Assembly: GCF_009467825.1 (NCBI RefSeq)
Contig: NZ_WIOK01000004.1
Span: 186,001-250,000, forward strand
Direction of reading: 5' to 3'
Length of the DNA: 64,000 nucleotides
DNA from: Cyclobacterium xiamenense
GTDB taxonomy: Bacteria; Bacteroidota; Bacteroidia; Cytophagales; Cyclobacteriaceae
Shown here: in pieces, positions 54,670 through 63,717 of the stretch
Numbering within the stretch: the first letter of the stretch is position 1
Layout: every line of letters starts with the position of its first letter
Position numbers and translations under genes: made by a program
Notes under the pieces: model-generated
Told to the model about the DNA's origin: nothing
Seen by the model: the letters and a program-made list of their open reading frames with translations, nothing else
Databases searched by the model: none

Positions 54670-55101
54670 TTAGGCGTCAATTTTTGATTGGTAAGCAAGG
54701 GCAAAAAGCTTCATTTGTTTGATCATGGCTGCCAGGCCATTTGAACGTTGCGAACCAATGATGGAACCCATCCCAATTTTGTCAATAAAATACAGGTCGG
54801 TGTTCAAAATTTCCCCGGCCTTCTTGCCAGACAGCACCCGAATGAGCAGGCTTATCAAACCTTTGGTAATGTCGGTGTTGGAATCTGCGAGGTAATAGAC
54901 CCGACCGTCTCGGAAGTCTGTAGTCAGCCAAACTTTTGACTGACAGCCTTTGATGATGTTTTCATCCGTCCGCTCCGGTTCCGGAAACTCGGGCAACTGA
55001 TCTCCGAGTTCCATGATATAGTATATGGTTGACTCTTTGTCCTCTCCCAATATTTCAAATTCATTGATAATCTCCTCCTGTACGGCGTCGATACTTGGCA
55101 T
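54670..55101 (-). CDS. sufE: SufE sulfur-acceptor protein
   Basis: The 143-residue protein has the SufE core with the acceptor cysteine in IIKGCQSKVWL (~residue 52), which takes persulfide from SufS and stimulates its desulfurase activity. The N-terminus (AVQEEIINEFEILGE) and the C-terminal helix (GLAAMIKQMKLFA) match the family, and length is normal. Its start overlaps the sufS stop as TAATG, so the donor and acceptor are translated in step. Confidence 0.9.
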   Translation of the reverse strand: MPSIDAVQEEIINEFEILGEDKESTIYYIMELGDQLPEFPEPERTDENIIKGCQSKVWLTTDFRDGRVYYLADSNTDITKGLISLLIRVLSGKKAGEILNTDLYFIDKIGMGSIIGSQRSNGLAAMIKQMKLFALAYQSKIDA

Positions 55102-56357
55102 TAGTTTTTTCGTTTTGCTATGCGTACCAGACTTTCATAAAGCCTGTCAATTTCTTCGTTGGTATTGTAAACAGCAAAGGAAGCTCGGACAGTTCCCTCC
55201 AATCCGAAACGGTCCATCAGCGGTTGGGTACAGTGGTGTCCCGTGCGCACAGCGATACCTGCTGCATCGAGCATCATTCCTACGTCAAAGGGATGCATGT
55301 TTCTGATCGTGAAACTCATGACACTTACCTTTTCCCTGGCGGTGCCCACCGGTATGAAGCCATTGATTTGTGAACAAAGCTCAACCGCATGCGCCAATAA
55401 TTGGTTTTCCTGCTCTTGTATACGTTTTTTTCCAATCGACCGAATGAATGCCAACGCTGCGTCAAATGCGACCACATCGGCAATATTGGGCGTGCCCGCC
55501 TCGAATTTATAAGGAATATCGTTGTAAGTGGTCTTGGCAAAGGTTACCTCACGGATCATTTCACCCCCTCCCTGATACGGAGGCATGGCTTCCAGTAGTT
55601 CGCGTTTTCCGTAAAGTACTCCCACCCCTGTGGGCCCATATAGCTTATGGGCTGAAAAGGTGAGAAAGTCGCAGTCCAAGTCTTGCACATCCACATCAAG
55701 ATGGGCCAGGCTTTGTGCTCCGTCCACCAAAAATCGGGCCCCGCGTTCGTGGGCCAATTGGATCATTTTTTTGATCGGATTAATGGTACCCAATGCGTTG
55801 GATGCATGCACCACCGCCACCAATTTGGTCCTCTCCGAAAGTAATTCTTCATAGGCCTGCAGGTCCAATTCTCCAGTATCCGAAACGGGGATGATTTTCA
55901 GGACGGCTTTATTTGTTTCACACAGCATCTGCCAGGGAACGATATTGGAATGGTGTTCCATGGTGGAAATGATGACTTCATCGCCCTCTCCGATATAGGT
56001 TTTTCCAAAAGTTGAAGCAACCAGATTGATGCCGTCTGTAGTTCCCTTGGTGAAGATTACTTCTTCCACGGAGGGGGCGTTAATAAATGCCCGAACGGAA
56101 CTTCTGGTTTTCTCAAACAAATCCGTTGCCCGTGCAGCCAGGGTGTGCGCGCCGCGGTGTATGTTGGAATTATGATTTTCGTAGTATTCGTTTAGCGCAT
56201 CAAGTACCTCTTGGGGCTTCTGCGTCGTGGCGGCATTGTCAAAATAGGCAAGCGGTTTCCCATTGACCTCTTGGTCTAAAACGGGAAATTTACTTCGAAT
56301 CTCTGCCACATTTAATCCCTTACTAGTTTGATCAATAATTTCCTCCAAGTCGTGCAT
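55101..56357 (-). CDS. sufS: SufS cysteine desulfurase
   Basis: The 418-residue type II cysteine desulfurase takes sulfur from cysteine for cluster assembly. The PLP lysine is in TFSAHKLYGPTGVG and the catalytic cysteine in VRTGHHCTQPLM (~residue 370), preceded by the substrate-binding Arg. Other conserved pieces are YFDNAATTQKPQ and EVIISTMEHHSNIVPW. The first ~15 residues overlap the sufD 3' end by 26 bases. The downstream sufE is coupled via a TAATG junction. Confidence 0.92.
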   Translation of the reverse strand: MHDLEEIIDQTSKGLNVAEIRSKFPVLDQEVNGKPLAYFDNAATTQKPQEVLDALNEYYENHNSNIHRGAHTLAARATDLFEKTRSSVRAFINAPSVEEVIFTKGTTDGINLVASTFGKTYIGEGDEVIISTMEHHSNIVPWQMLCETNKAVLKIIPVSDTGELDLQAYEELLSERTKLVAVVHASNALGTINPIKKMIQLAHERGARFLVDGAQSLAHLDVDVQDLDCDFLTFSAHKLYGPTGVGVLYGKRELLEAMPPYQGGGEMIREVTFAKTTYNDIPYKFEAGTPNIADVVAFDAALAFIRSIGKKRIQEQENQLLAHAVELCSQINGFIPVGTAREKVSVMSFTIRNMHPFDVGMMLDAAGIAVRTGHHCTQPLMDRFGLEGTVRASFAVYNTNEEIDRLYESLVRIAKRKN

Positions 56358-57642
56358 GTACTAGCGTTTCACAATATTCTTTAAAACCGTCTTCCTTTAT
56401 TTGATCCAATACCTCGCCGGCAAAGGCGTGCAACAGCAATGCTTTAGCCGCATCTTTAGCTATACCTCGAGCTCTAAGGTAAAACAGTGCCTCTTCGTCC
56501 AACTGCCCCGTAGTACAACCATGGGAGCATTTGACATCATCCGCCCATATCTCCAACTGAGGCTTGGTATTCACCGTGGCGTCTTCCGACAAAAGTATGT
56601 TGTTGTTTTGCTGAAAGGCGTTGGTCTTCTGTGCATCCTGTCGAACAAAAATTTTACCATTAAATACACCCCTGGAATGGTCGGTTAAGATTCCTTTGTA
56701 CAATTCATTGGACTCGGCATGGGCCTGCATGTGGTCCACGTTTGTGTGATTGTCCACATGGGTTTTTCCATTTAGTAAATACAACCCGTACATATTTCCT
56801 TCGCAATTGCTGGCCCGCAGATCCAGGCTCAGATTATTGCGAATCATTCCCCCTTCCAGACTTAACACGATGGAGGTAAAATTGGCATCCTGGTGAATAC
56901 TCGATCGGGTGTTTGTAACCGCGAGGTCGTTTTTTCTTCCGTTTTGAAGCGTGTAGTGGCGGACGTGTGCATTCTGACCAACCGTCCATTCGGATACAGC
57001 ATTGACAAAAACGGTGGCTTCCCCCAACCAAACGGTCTGCTCGATAAACGTAACTTCCGCATTTTTTCCGACCTGAATGTACGTCCGCGGATGTACGCAA
57101 GATCCCTTTTCGGTTGCCTTGACAAAATTGATCAATAAGATCGGTCGGTCTATGATTTTGCCAGCCGGCACCCGAATGTACACCCCGTCTTCAAAAAAAA
57201 TGGAATTCAAGGCAGTAAATGAATCGGCTTCGTTTTTTTCAATTTGGCCGATCTGAGCAGCGGAATCCGAGTCAAGGGATGCCATACTGCTCACGACGAA
57301 CTGCTGCTGATCCACCGTCGATAGGTTGGGCTGGAACCTTCCGTTGGTACATACCAGGGTGTAGCCTCCCACCGCACGAACCAGTGCTTCCTGCGCCTTC
57401 ATCTCCTGTTCGATGTCAGCAAAGGGGGCGGATGGCCCAAGGTTTGGCAGTTGATCCGTTAGACGCTTGCTAATGCCTGTGTACTTGTATTCCTCGTTTT
57501 TAATCGTCGGTAACCCGGCGTCGCTCAACACCTGCCCGGCCTGACGCTTAAGCTCCGCAAACAGGGGGGATGAAGGCAGGCGTTCCGATTCGAGTAGGAA
57601 TGCTTCCGTTAATTTATGATCTTTTTTTGTTGATACCGTCAT
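56332..57642 (-). CDS. sufD: SufD scaffold subunit
   Basis: The 436-residue SufD pairs with SufB and SufC in the cluster-assembly scaffold. The core is a right-handed beta-helix (HVDNHTNVDHMQAHAESNEL, FNGKIFVRQDAQKTNA) with the conserved C-terminal region LEIWADDVKCSHGCTTGQLD, in which the His/Cys residues at the SufB-SufD interface are seen. The N-terminal helical region (LTEAFLLESERLPSSPLFAELK) is typical. The gene lies 24 bases after sufC and overlaps sufS by 26 bases. Confidence 0.9.
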   Translation of the reverse strand: MTVSTKKDHKLTEAFLLESERLPSSPLFAELKRQAGQVLSDAGLPTIKNEEYKYTGISKRLTDQLPNLGPSAPFADIEQEMKAQEALVRAVGGYTLVCTNGRFQPNLSTVDQQQFVVSSMASLDSDSAAQIGQIEKNEADSFTALNSIFFEDGVYIRVPAGKIIDRPILLINFVKATEKGSCVHPRTYIQVGKNAEVTFIEQTVWLGEATVFVNAVSEWTVGQNAHVRHYTLQNGRKNDLAVTNTRSSIHQDANFTSIVLSLEGGMIRNNLSLDLRASNCEGNMYGLYLLNGKTHVDNHTNVDHMQAHAESNELYKGILTDHSRGVFNGKIFVRQDAQKTNAFQQNNNILLSEDATVNTKPQLEIWADDVKCSHGCTTGQLDEEALFYLRARGIAKDAAKALLLHAFAGEVLDQIKEDGFKEYCETLVHARLGGNY

Positions 57643-57666
57643 TAGTAAATGAAGTCTAGCAATTTC

Positions 57667-58428
57667 TTAAACAGCTGTTCCCGAGACCTCTTCTTTGATC
57701 CAGTCATAACCTTTTTCTTCCAATTCAAGCGCCAATTCTTTGGCACCTGATTTTACGATTCGCCCGTTGTATAATACGTGGACAAAATCGGGGACGATGT
57801 AGTCGAGCAACCGTTGGTAATGCGTAACCACAATGGTTGCATTCTCCTTGGTTTTGAGTTGATTCACTCCGTTTGCTACCACTTTGAGGGCATCTATATC
57901 CAGACCGGAATCGGTCTCGTCCAGAATAGAGAGGGATGGTTCTAATACAGCCATTTGAAAAATTTCGTTTTTCTTCTTTTCTCCTCCGGAAAACCCTTCA
58001 TTCAACGCCCTGCTGAGCAGTTTTTGATCAATTTCGACCAATTTCATTTTTTCCTTCATCAGTGTCAGGAATTTCACGGCGTCCAGCGGTTCCTGGCCCC
58101 GGTATTCACGCACTTGATTGACTGCGGTTCGGAGGAAGTTGGTGGAACTTACCCCAGGGATTTCCACTGGATACTGAAATGCTAGGAAAACTCCCTCCCT
58201 CGCCCGATCTTCAGGGCTGAGTTCCAGCAGGTCTTTGCCTTTGAAACTAACTTCTCCCTCGGTAACTTCGTATTCCTCCCTACCGGCCAATACCGAGGCA
58301 AGGGTGGATTTACCGGAACCATTTGGTCCCATAATGGCATGAACCTCTCCGGGTTTTATTTCCAGACTTATTCCCTTTAATATGGGTGTTCCCTCGATAG
58401 AGGCATGTAAATTTTTTATTGATAGCAT
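57667..58428 (-). CDS. sufC: SufC ABC-type ATPase
   Basis: The 253-residue ATPase powers the SufBCD scaffold. It has Walker A GPNGSGKST (~residue 34), the Q-loop FLAFQYPVEIPGV, signature SGGEKKKNE, Walker B SLSILDETDSGLD and the switch His in IVVTHYQRLLDYI. I start at ATG 58428, giving MLSIKNLHASIEG, the usual SufC beginning; the frame reaching 58590 only shadows sufB. It lies 14 bases after the sufB stop. Confidence 0.92.
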   Translation of the reverse strand: MLSIKNLHASIEGTPILKGISLEIKPGEVHAIMGPNGSGKSTLASVLAGREEYEVTEGEVSFKGKDLLELSPEDRAREGVFLAFQYPVEIPGVSSTNFLRTAVNQVREYRGQEPLDAVKFLTLMKEKMKLVEIDQKLLSRALNEGFSGGEKKKNEIFQMAVLEPSLSILDETDSGLDIDALKVVANGVNQLKTKENATIVVTHYQRLLDYIVPDFVHVLYNGRIVKSGAKELALELEEKGYDWIKEEVSGTAV

Positions 58429-58442
58429 GGTTTTTTTGTTAA

Positions 58443-59888
58443 TTATCCTACGCTTCCTTCCAATGTCAGCGCCAGGAGTTTTTGCGCTTCCACGGCAAAC
58501 TCCATTGGTAATTGATTTAAAACTTCCTTCGCGTACCCGTTGACGATCAATGCCACGGCATCTTCCGAATCGATCCCCCGTTGGTTGCAATAGAATATTT
58601 GATCCTCTCCGATTTTTGAAGTCGTAGCCTCGTGCTCTACTTTTGCTGTAGAATTGTGGATGTCAATATAGGGGAAGGTGTGGGCACCACATTTATCCCC
58701 CATAAGTAGGGAATCACATTGAGAGAAATTCCGCGAATTGGTAGCGCGCTTCATCACCTGTACCTGCCCTCGGTACGAGTTTTGCGAATGGCCAGCTGAA
58801 ATGCCTTTTGACACGATTCGAGAGCGGGTATTTTTTCCAATGTGGATCATTTTGGTCCCGGTATCCGCTTGCTGGTAATTGTTTGTGACAGCAACCGAAT
58901 AAAATTCCCCAATGGAATGATCGCCTTTAAGTATGCAGGAAGGATACTTCCAGGTGACTGCCGAACCGGTTTCTACCTGCGTCCAGGAGATCTTGGAATG
59001 ATTGCCCGCACAGATTCCTCGCTTGGTCACGAAATTGTAAATTCCGCCCTTACCGTTTTTATCACCCGGATACCAATTTTGAACCGTCGAGTATTTTACT
59101 TCAGCTTTCTCTGCCGCATAAATCTCTACTACCGCAGCATGCAACTGATTTTCATCCCGCTGCGGAGCTGTACACCCTTCCAGATAAGAGACGTAAGACT
59201 GGTCCTCAGCGATGATCAAGGTCCGCTCAAATTGACCGGTGTTGGCTGCATTGATTCGGAAATAGGTGGATAATTCCATGGGGCAACGTACGCCCTTCGG
59301 AATGTAACAAAAGGAGCCATCGGAAAAAACAGCCGAATTGAGCGCTGCAAAGTAGTTATCGGTAGCCGGAACGACCGAACCCAGGTATTTTTTCACCAAT
59401 TCCGGATGCTCTTTTACTGCCTCACTAAAAGAACAAAAAATAACGCCAAGTTTAGACAGCGTATCCTTAAAGATAGTACCCACGGACACAGAGTCAAGCA
59501 CGGCATCTACGGCAATTCCCTGAAGTCGTTTCTGCTCGTTTAGCGAAATGCCTAGTCTATCGTATATCTTGAGCAACTCGGGGTCTACTTCGTTGATATT
59601 GGATGGCTTCTTTTTTTGCTTTGGCGCAGAATAATACCGCAGGGACTGGTAGTCGATTTTTGGGTACCGAACGTTTGGCCAGGTGGGTTCTTCCATCGTC
59701 TCCCAATGGCGATACGCCTTCAGCCGCCAGTCCAACATCCACTGCGGCTCTTCCTTCTTGGCAGAAATCCAGCGAATGATGTCTTCATTCAATCCAATAG
59801 GGGCTTCGTCTGCCTCGTAGTTAACCGACCAACCGTGTTCGTATTCCTTTGAGGTGAATTCTTCTAAAATTTCATTGTCCTTGCTCAT
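58443..59888 (-). CDS. sufB: SufB scaffold subunit
   Basis: The 481-residue SufB is the main scaffold on which iron-sulfur clusters are built with SufC and SufD. It includes the N-terminal helical part ([14 protein letters not shown]-like region, [14 protein letters not shown]), the beta-helix core ([37 protein letters not shown] with the conserved Cys) and [21 protein letters not shown]. It closes with [21 protein letters not shown]. It heads the suf operon, with a -7 box 37 bases upstream of its start. Confidence 0.93.
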   Translation of the reverse strand: MSKDNEILEEFTSKEYEHGWSVNYEADEAPIGLNEDIIRWISAKKEEPQWMLDWRLKAYRHWETMEEPTWPNVRYPKIDYQSLRYYSAPKQKKKPSNINEVDPELLKIYDRLGISLNEQKRLQGIAVDAVLDSVSVGTIFKDTLSKLGVIFCSFSEAVKEHPELVKKYLGSVVPATDNYFAALNSAVFSDGSFCYIPKGVRCPMELSTYFRINAANTGQFERTLIIAEDQSYVSYLEGCTAPQRDENQLHAAVVEIYAAEKAEVKYSTVQNWYPGDKNGKGGIYNFVTKRGICAGNHSKISWTQVETGSAVTWKYPSCILKGDHSIGEFYSVAVTNNYQQADTGTKMIHIGKNTRSRIVSKGISAGHSQNSYRGQVQVMKRATNSRNFSQCDSLLMGDKCGAHTFPYIDIHNSTAKVEHEATTSKIGEDQIFYCNQRGIDSEDAVALIVNGYAKEVLNQLPMEFAVEAQKLLALTLEGSVG

Positions 59889-59924
59889 AAAAAGAGTTAT
59901 TTAGACTAATTATATTTTGATGCA

Positions 59925-59932
59925 CAAATATA
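59925..59932 (-). promoter_or_regulatory. Putative -7 box of the suf operon
   Basis: Read leftward the sequence is TATATTTG, an exact match to the Bacteroidota -7 consensus TAnnTTTG. It lies 37-44 bases upstream of the sufB start in an AT-rich gap (59889-60140). No clear -33 TTG is seen at the usual spacing, and I find no obvious iron-regulator site. Confidence 0.5.
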
Positions 59933-60140
59933 CAACATTAATCTATTTTTTATTGTTCGAGCCGACTCCAAAATAAGAAAAAAAAGTCGATATTTTTAGG
60001 GTAAAGAGTTGAATAAGAGTAAGTTAAAATTTTTAATTTCCCTCTCAATTGGATTTATCTCTGTTAAAAAAGCCATACCCATTATTGGAAAAACCAAATA
60101 AAAAATTTATTTAGATTTAATCTTAATAATTAACTAATGA

Positions 60141-60614
60141 TTATTTTTTCCCTTCCAATAATTGGATCGGACGGTTGATACTTTCTTCCAAAACGATCAA
60201 TGTTTCGGTACGGTCGATACCTTCTACTTTTTGTATTTTGTTCAGCACATCCCGTAGGTGGTTGGTGTCTTTGCAAATAATCTTGGCAAAGATGCTGTAG
60301 TTTCCCGTGGTGTAATAGGCATTGATTACTTCGGCAATTTCTTTGAGGCGTTCAATGACATTGTCGTACAGCGAGCTTTTTTCCAAATAAATGCCCAAAA
60401 AAGCAGAAATATCGTATCCGAGTTTGGAAAAGTCAATATTGAGCGTGGCGCTTTTCACTATTCCCATGTCCTCCAGCTTTCGCATGCGCACGTGCACCGT
60501 TCCCGAAGAAACAAACACTTTTTTGGCAATTTCGGTATAGGGGGTTTTGGCATCCTCATTAAGTAATGAAATGATCTTTAGGTCTATATTGTCAATATCT
60601 AAAATTTTATCCAT
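60141..60614 (-). CDS. Lrp/AsnC-family transcriptional regulator
   Basis: The 157-residue protein has an N-terminal helix-turn-helix (NIDLKIISLLNEDAKTPYTEIAKKVFVSSGTVHVRMRKL-type region, shown here only as its ends) and a C-terminal RAM ligand-binding domain (INAYYTTGNYSIFAKIICKD). Such regulators respond to amino acids and control their metabolism. It lies upstream of the suf operon on the same strand with a 250-base gap, so it is probably separately transcribed. The ligand is unknown. Confidence 0.9.
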   Translation of the reverse strand: MDKILDIDNIDLKIISLLNEDAKTPYTEIAKKVFVSSGTVHVRMRKLEDMGIVKSATLNIDFSKLGYDISAFLGIYLEKSSLYDNVIERLKEIAEVINAYYTTGNYSIFAKIICKDTNHLRDVLNKIQKVEGIDRTETLIVLEESINRPIQLLEGKK

Positions 60615-60959
60615 TTTTACATCGGTTAATTGTTGATTTCAAAATAAAGATGAATCTAAATTAGTAAATTGTCAATGTTTTTCCCAGGTTTTTTGTTTTT
60701 TTGTACAAATACCAGAAATCAACAGTTCCACTCGATATTTTTAATCCTTCGATTTTGAGGTAGTATTCGGTTGCCGTCCGCATTTTTTAGCAGCAATGGA
60801 CTGGGATATTCCTTTTCATTTCGTTGATTTCACCGGGGCTTCGCTCATACGAATACAGGCGGTGTGGCGCCTGAATTCCTTCGCTGCGTATTGCCGGCAG
60901 AAATTCGTCTTTCCAGTATTTGGAATTCGTTTTTGGTTCAAAAAGGAAGAATGCTCACT
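60615..60959. other. Intergenic region between Lrp and LacI genes
   Basis: The 345-base gap contains an AT-rich region near the Lrp start that should hold its promoter, but no exact TAnnTTTG box was found on the reverse strand. A rightward open frame (60796-61038) runs into the LacI gene antisense and is not supported. No hairpin or RNA gene was noticed. Confidence 0.5.
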
Positions 60960-61997
60960 TCAGGTAGGGTCAGGGTGTCTTTTTGAGGAGTCCCGAATAA
61001 TCAATTCCGATCGGAGGGTGATGGTATTTGTCTTTTGAAGAATTTCCTCGTGTTCGTCGTCCAGGTGGTTGATCAGGTTTTTCATCGCTACTTCGCCCAT
61101 ATGGTAACTCGGATAATTGACGGTACTCAGGTGGGGTTCCACCATGCGGGAGATCAGGTCGTTATTAAACCCTACGATGGCAATATCCTGGGGAACGCGA
61201 ATACCTCTTTTTTTAAGTGCCATCAGGCAACTTGCTGCGCTGGTATCGTTGGATACCAATAACCCGTCGGGTCGGGGATGCATTTTTAAAATCTTTTTTA
61301 CAATTCGTTCCCCTGCCTCTTCGTCCAGTTCAATGCTGATTACATTTTCCGAATTGAACACAAACCCGTGGTCCATAAGTGCATATTTGTATCCTTTCAG
61401 GCGGTCGGCATAGACGTTTATTTGTAAATTACCCAAAGCGTGCACGATACGTTTACAGCCCTGTTTGATGAGGTGTTCTGTCGCATCGTAAATCGCCTGG
61501 GTATTGTTGATCACCACCCCGGTACAATGATTGTTATCCGGTGCCCGATCAAAGAACAAAACGGGGATTTCTTTTTTAAAAAACGGTTGAAAATGGTCTA
61601 TGTCGTCGGTTGTTCCGGCCTTGGAGACCAATAGCCCATCGACGCGGCTGTTGTACATAATGGCTGTGTTGGAAATTTCTTTATCCAGGGACTCCATTGA
61701 TTGGCTGATGATCAGGTTGTATCCGGATTGGGTTGCAATTTTTTCCATTCCGGCGAGAACAGATGACTGGAAGGGGCTGTTTAGTCGCGGCACAATCACG
61801 CCGATACTTTTGGATTTCCTTTTGCGCAGACTGGATGCGAAAATATTGGATTGATATCCCAGGGATTTCGCTGCATCCATTATTTTCTTTCGGGTAGTTT
61901 CGTGTACTCTTGGATGATTACTCAGGGCTCTACTTACAGTCGTAGGTGATAAGCCTACATTTGCTGCAATGTCGTAAATGGTGATTTCTTTTTTCAT
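60960..61997 (-). CDS. LacI-family transcriptional regulator
   Basis: The 345-residue regulator has a LacI-type helix-turn-helix at the very N-terminus (TIYDIAANVGLSPTTVSRAL), the hinge helix region (SSLRKRKSKSIGVIVP), and a periplasmic-binding-protein-like ligand domain (DGLLVSNDTSAASCLMALKKRG). It probably senses a sugar or sugar derivative and represses nearby catabolic genes. It is divergent from the DUF6807 gene at 62360, so the shared 362-base gap is the expected site of control. Confidence 0.9.
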   Translation of the reverse strand: MKKEITIYDIAANVGLSPTTVSRALSNHPRVHETTRKKIMDAAKSLGYQSNIFASSLRKRKSKSIGVIVPRLNSPFQSSVLAGMEKIATQSGYNLIISQSMESLDKEISNTAIMYNSRVDGLLVSKAGTTDDIDHFQPFFKKEIPVLFFDRAPDNNHCTGVVINNTQAIYDATEHLIKQGCKRIVHALGNLQINVYADRLKGYKYALMDHGFVFNSENVISIELDEEAGERIVKKILKMHPRPDGLLVSNDTSAASCLMALKKRGIRVPQDIAIVGFNNDLISRMVEPHLSTVNYPSYHMGEVAMKNLINHLDDEHEEILQKTNTITLRSELIIRDSSKRHPDPT

Positions 61998-62359
61998 TTA
62001 TTTGTTACTTCCCGAATGGTTGACGGCTAATAATAAATAAAATTTTAGATGGATGCAACCGATTTCAGACTAATAAAAATTTTGGAATACTCAGCTTATC
62101 CTTATTTATTTTTACTTTTTAGAATTTTATTAAATAATTTATCGATTTTTAGAATCAAATTCTGGTCAATTCCGGACCTAGTACCTGTGAACCTCAAGTT
62201 TGTTCGGTGCCTGTGCTGCTCCCAGTATCTGCACTCCACTTTGGCTAGTTAATCCATGGCTGTATTCCGGATAAATTTATATGAAATCGGTTGTATTGAA
62301 ATAAATATATTAATATGTTTACGGTCGTTGGAAATTTTAAGACGACGTATACCAGCCGA
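61998..62359. promoter_or_regulatory. Divergent regulatory region (LacI / DUF6807)
   Basis: The 362-base, strongly AT-rich gap between divergent genes probably contains both promoters and a LacI operator. It includes a near-duplicated TTTTTAGAAT stretch around 62116 and 62146, and a perfect AGAAT-CAA-ATTCT palindrome at 62151-62163. No gene is seen. The operator suggestion comes from symmetry only. Confidence 0.4.
62151..62163. promoter_or_regulatory. Palindrome, candidate LacI operator
   Basis: AGAATCAAATTCT is a perfect inverted repeat with 5-base arms and a 3-base spacer, inside the gap between the LacI regulator and its divergent neighbour. It is shorter than most LacI operators, so the assignment is weak. 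Confidence 0.25.
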
Positions 62360-63607
62360 ATGATGAAAGTTAAAGCACTCGTTAGTTTTTTCCTAGGGTT
62401 TTCGTTACCATTTTGGGGGTTTTCACAAAAGATAGCAACCCTGGCAGTGGAATTGCCCGCTATCTCTAATTTTGCTCAGCCCACTTCGGTTAACCTGACT
62501 GGACTCACGGCGCTTCCTGACTCGGTGCTTCGATTGGTAGAAGTAACCGGAGGAGCCCTTACCGAGGTTCCCTTCCAGGTGGATCCAATGAATGACCGGA
62601 CCCTCCATTGGCTGATCCCTCCGGCACAAGATAAAGGACTAGTCCGTACCTACGAACTGCATCAGGCCACACCGAAAAAAGACGTTGGGTCATTGCAGCT
62701 TGATCAGACGGACAAGGCGCTGATTGTACGGAAAAATGGAAAGGACCTCTGGCAGTACAATTTTGCCACGGTATACCCTCCGGAGGGAGTTGATTCGGCC
62801 TACGCCCGTAGTGGTTTTGTCCATCCCATGTGGTCTCCGGGCGGAAAGGCGTTGACCCGAATTCAGCCAGAAGACCATTACCATCATTACGGTCTATGGA
62901 ATCCCTGGACCCGTGCTGTATTCAAAGGAGAAACAATCGATTTTTGGAACCTTGCGGAGAAGCAGGGTACCGTCCGCTTTGCCAATTTTGTCACCAGGTC
63001 CGAGGGTCCCGTTTTTGCCGGGTATCGGGTATTGCACGAGCACCTGGTGCTCCAAAACCGACCGAATCCGGAAGTAGCCATGACGGAAGTACAGGGTGCG
63101 CGAATTTTTGCGCTGGATGATAGCGAAACCTATTACCTGGCAGATATCAGCATACTTCTCAACCCAGCAGCGACGCCGGTAACCCTGAAAGAGTACCGTT
63201 ACGGAAGTCTGGGGTGGAGGACGACCGAAAAATGGAACAACCAAAACAGTGAAGTGATCACCTCGGAAGGACTGAATCGAAAAACGGCCGACGGAAGCCT
63301 GGCGCGGTGGTGTATTGTTCAGGGAGAAATCGACGATGCCTACGCTTCTGTGGTGATGATGTCGTCCCCCGCCAATTACAACCATCCGGAGCCCCTGCGG
63401 ATCTGGCCCGAAGACATGTACGGCAGGGGCGACATGTACGCCAATTTTGCCCCCACAAAAAATAGGGATTGGCACCTGGAACCCGGGAAAAGCTACGTGT
63501 TAAACTACCGATTTTTGGTTTCATCTAAGAAAATAAGTCCGGAAGAGGCAGAAGCAGCCTGGAAACAATTTGGGTTGCCTCCTAAAATCACGATCAAAAA
63601 GGAATAA
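62360..63607 (+). CDS. Secreted DUF6807 (PmoA-like) protein
   Basis: This is about 415 residues with a signal peptide (LVSFFLGFSLPFWGFSQ). The DUF6807 marks include EDHYHHYGLWNPWTRAVF (residues ~165-180, with three adjacent histidines), FWNLAEKQGTVRF and WCIVQGEIDDAYASVVMMSS. The family, sometimes named PmoA, is common in planctomycetes and Bacteroidota in carbohydrate-related loci, and its biochemical role is not established. It is divergent from a LacI regulator and lies 110 bases before a Tat-type oxidoreductase. The start at ATG 62360 or 62363 fits the signal peptide; the frame back to 62315 does not. Confidence 0.8.
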   Translation: MMKVKALVSFFLGFSLPFWGFSQKIATLAVELPAISNFAQPTSVNLTGLTALPDSVLRLVEVTGGALTEVPFQVDPMNDRTLHWLIPPAQDKGLVRTYELHQATPKKDVGSLQLDQTDKALIVRKNGKDLWQYNFATVYPPEGVDSAYARSGFVHPMWSPGGKALTRIQPEDHYHHYGLWNPWTRAVFKGETIDFWNLAEKQGTVRFANFVTRSEGPVFAGYRVLHEHLVLQNRPNPEVAMTEVQGARIFALDDSETYYLADISILLNPAATPVTLKEYRYGSLGWRTTEKWNNQNSEVITSEGLNRKTADGSLARWCIVQGEIDDAYASVVMMSSPANYNHPEPLRIWPEDMYGRGDMYANFAPTKNRDWHLEPGKSYVLNYRFLVSSKKISPEEAEAAWKQFGLPPKITIKKE

Positions 63608-63717
63608 ACTCCTCTCCTCTCCGGGCGGCGTAGGCGTACCAACCAACTGCCCCTGAAATAGAAGAAAGATAAATCACGATACACATACCAATTAGAATAA
63701 CCTAAACGCATGCTTCC

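Noticed and set aside
60796-61038. Rightward frame overlapping the LacI 3' end
   Set aside because: It is mostly antisense to the regulator and lacks any motif.
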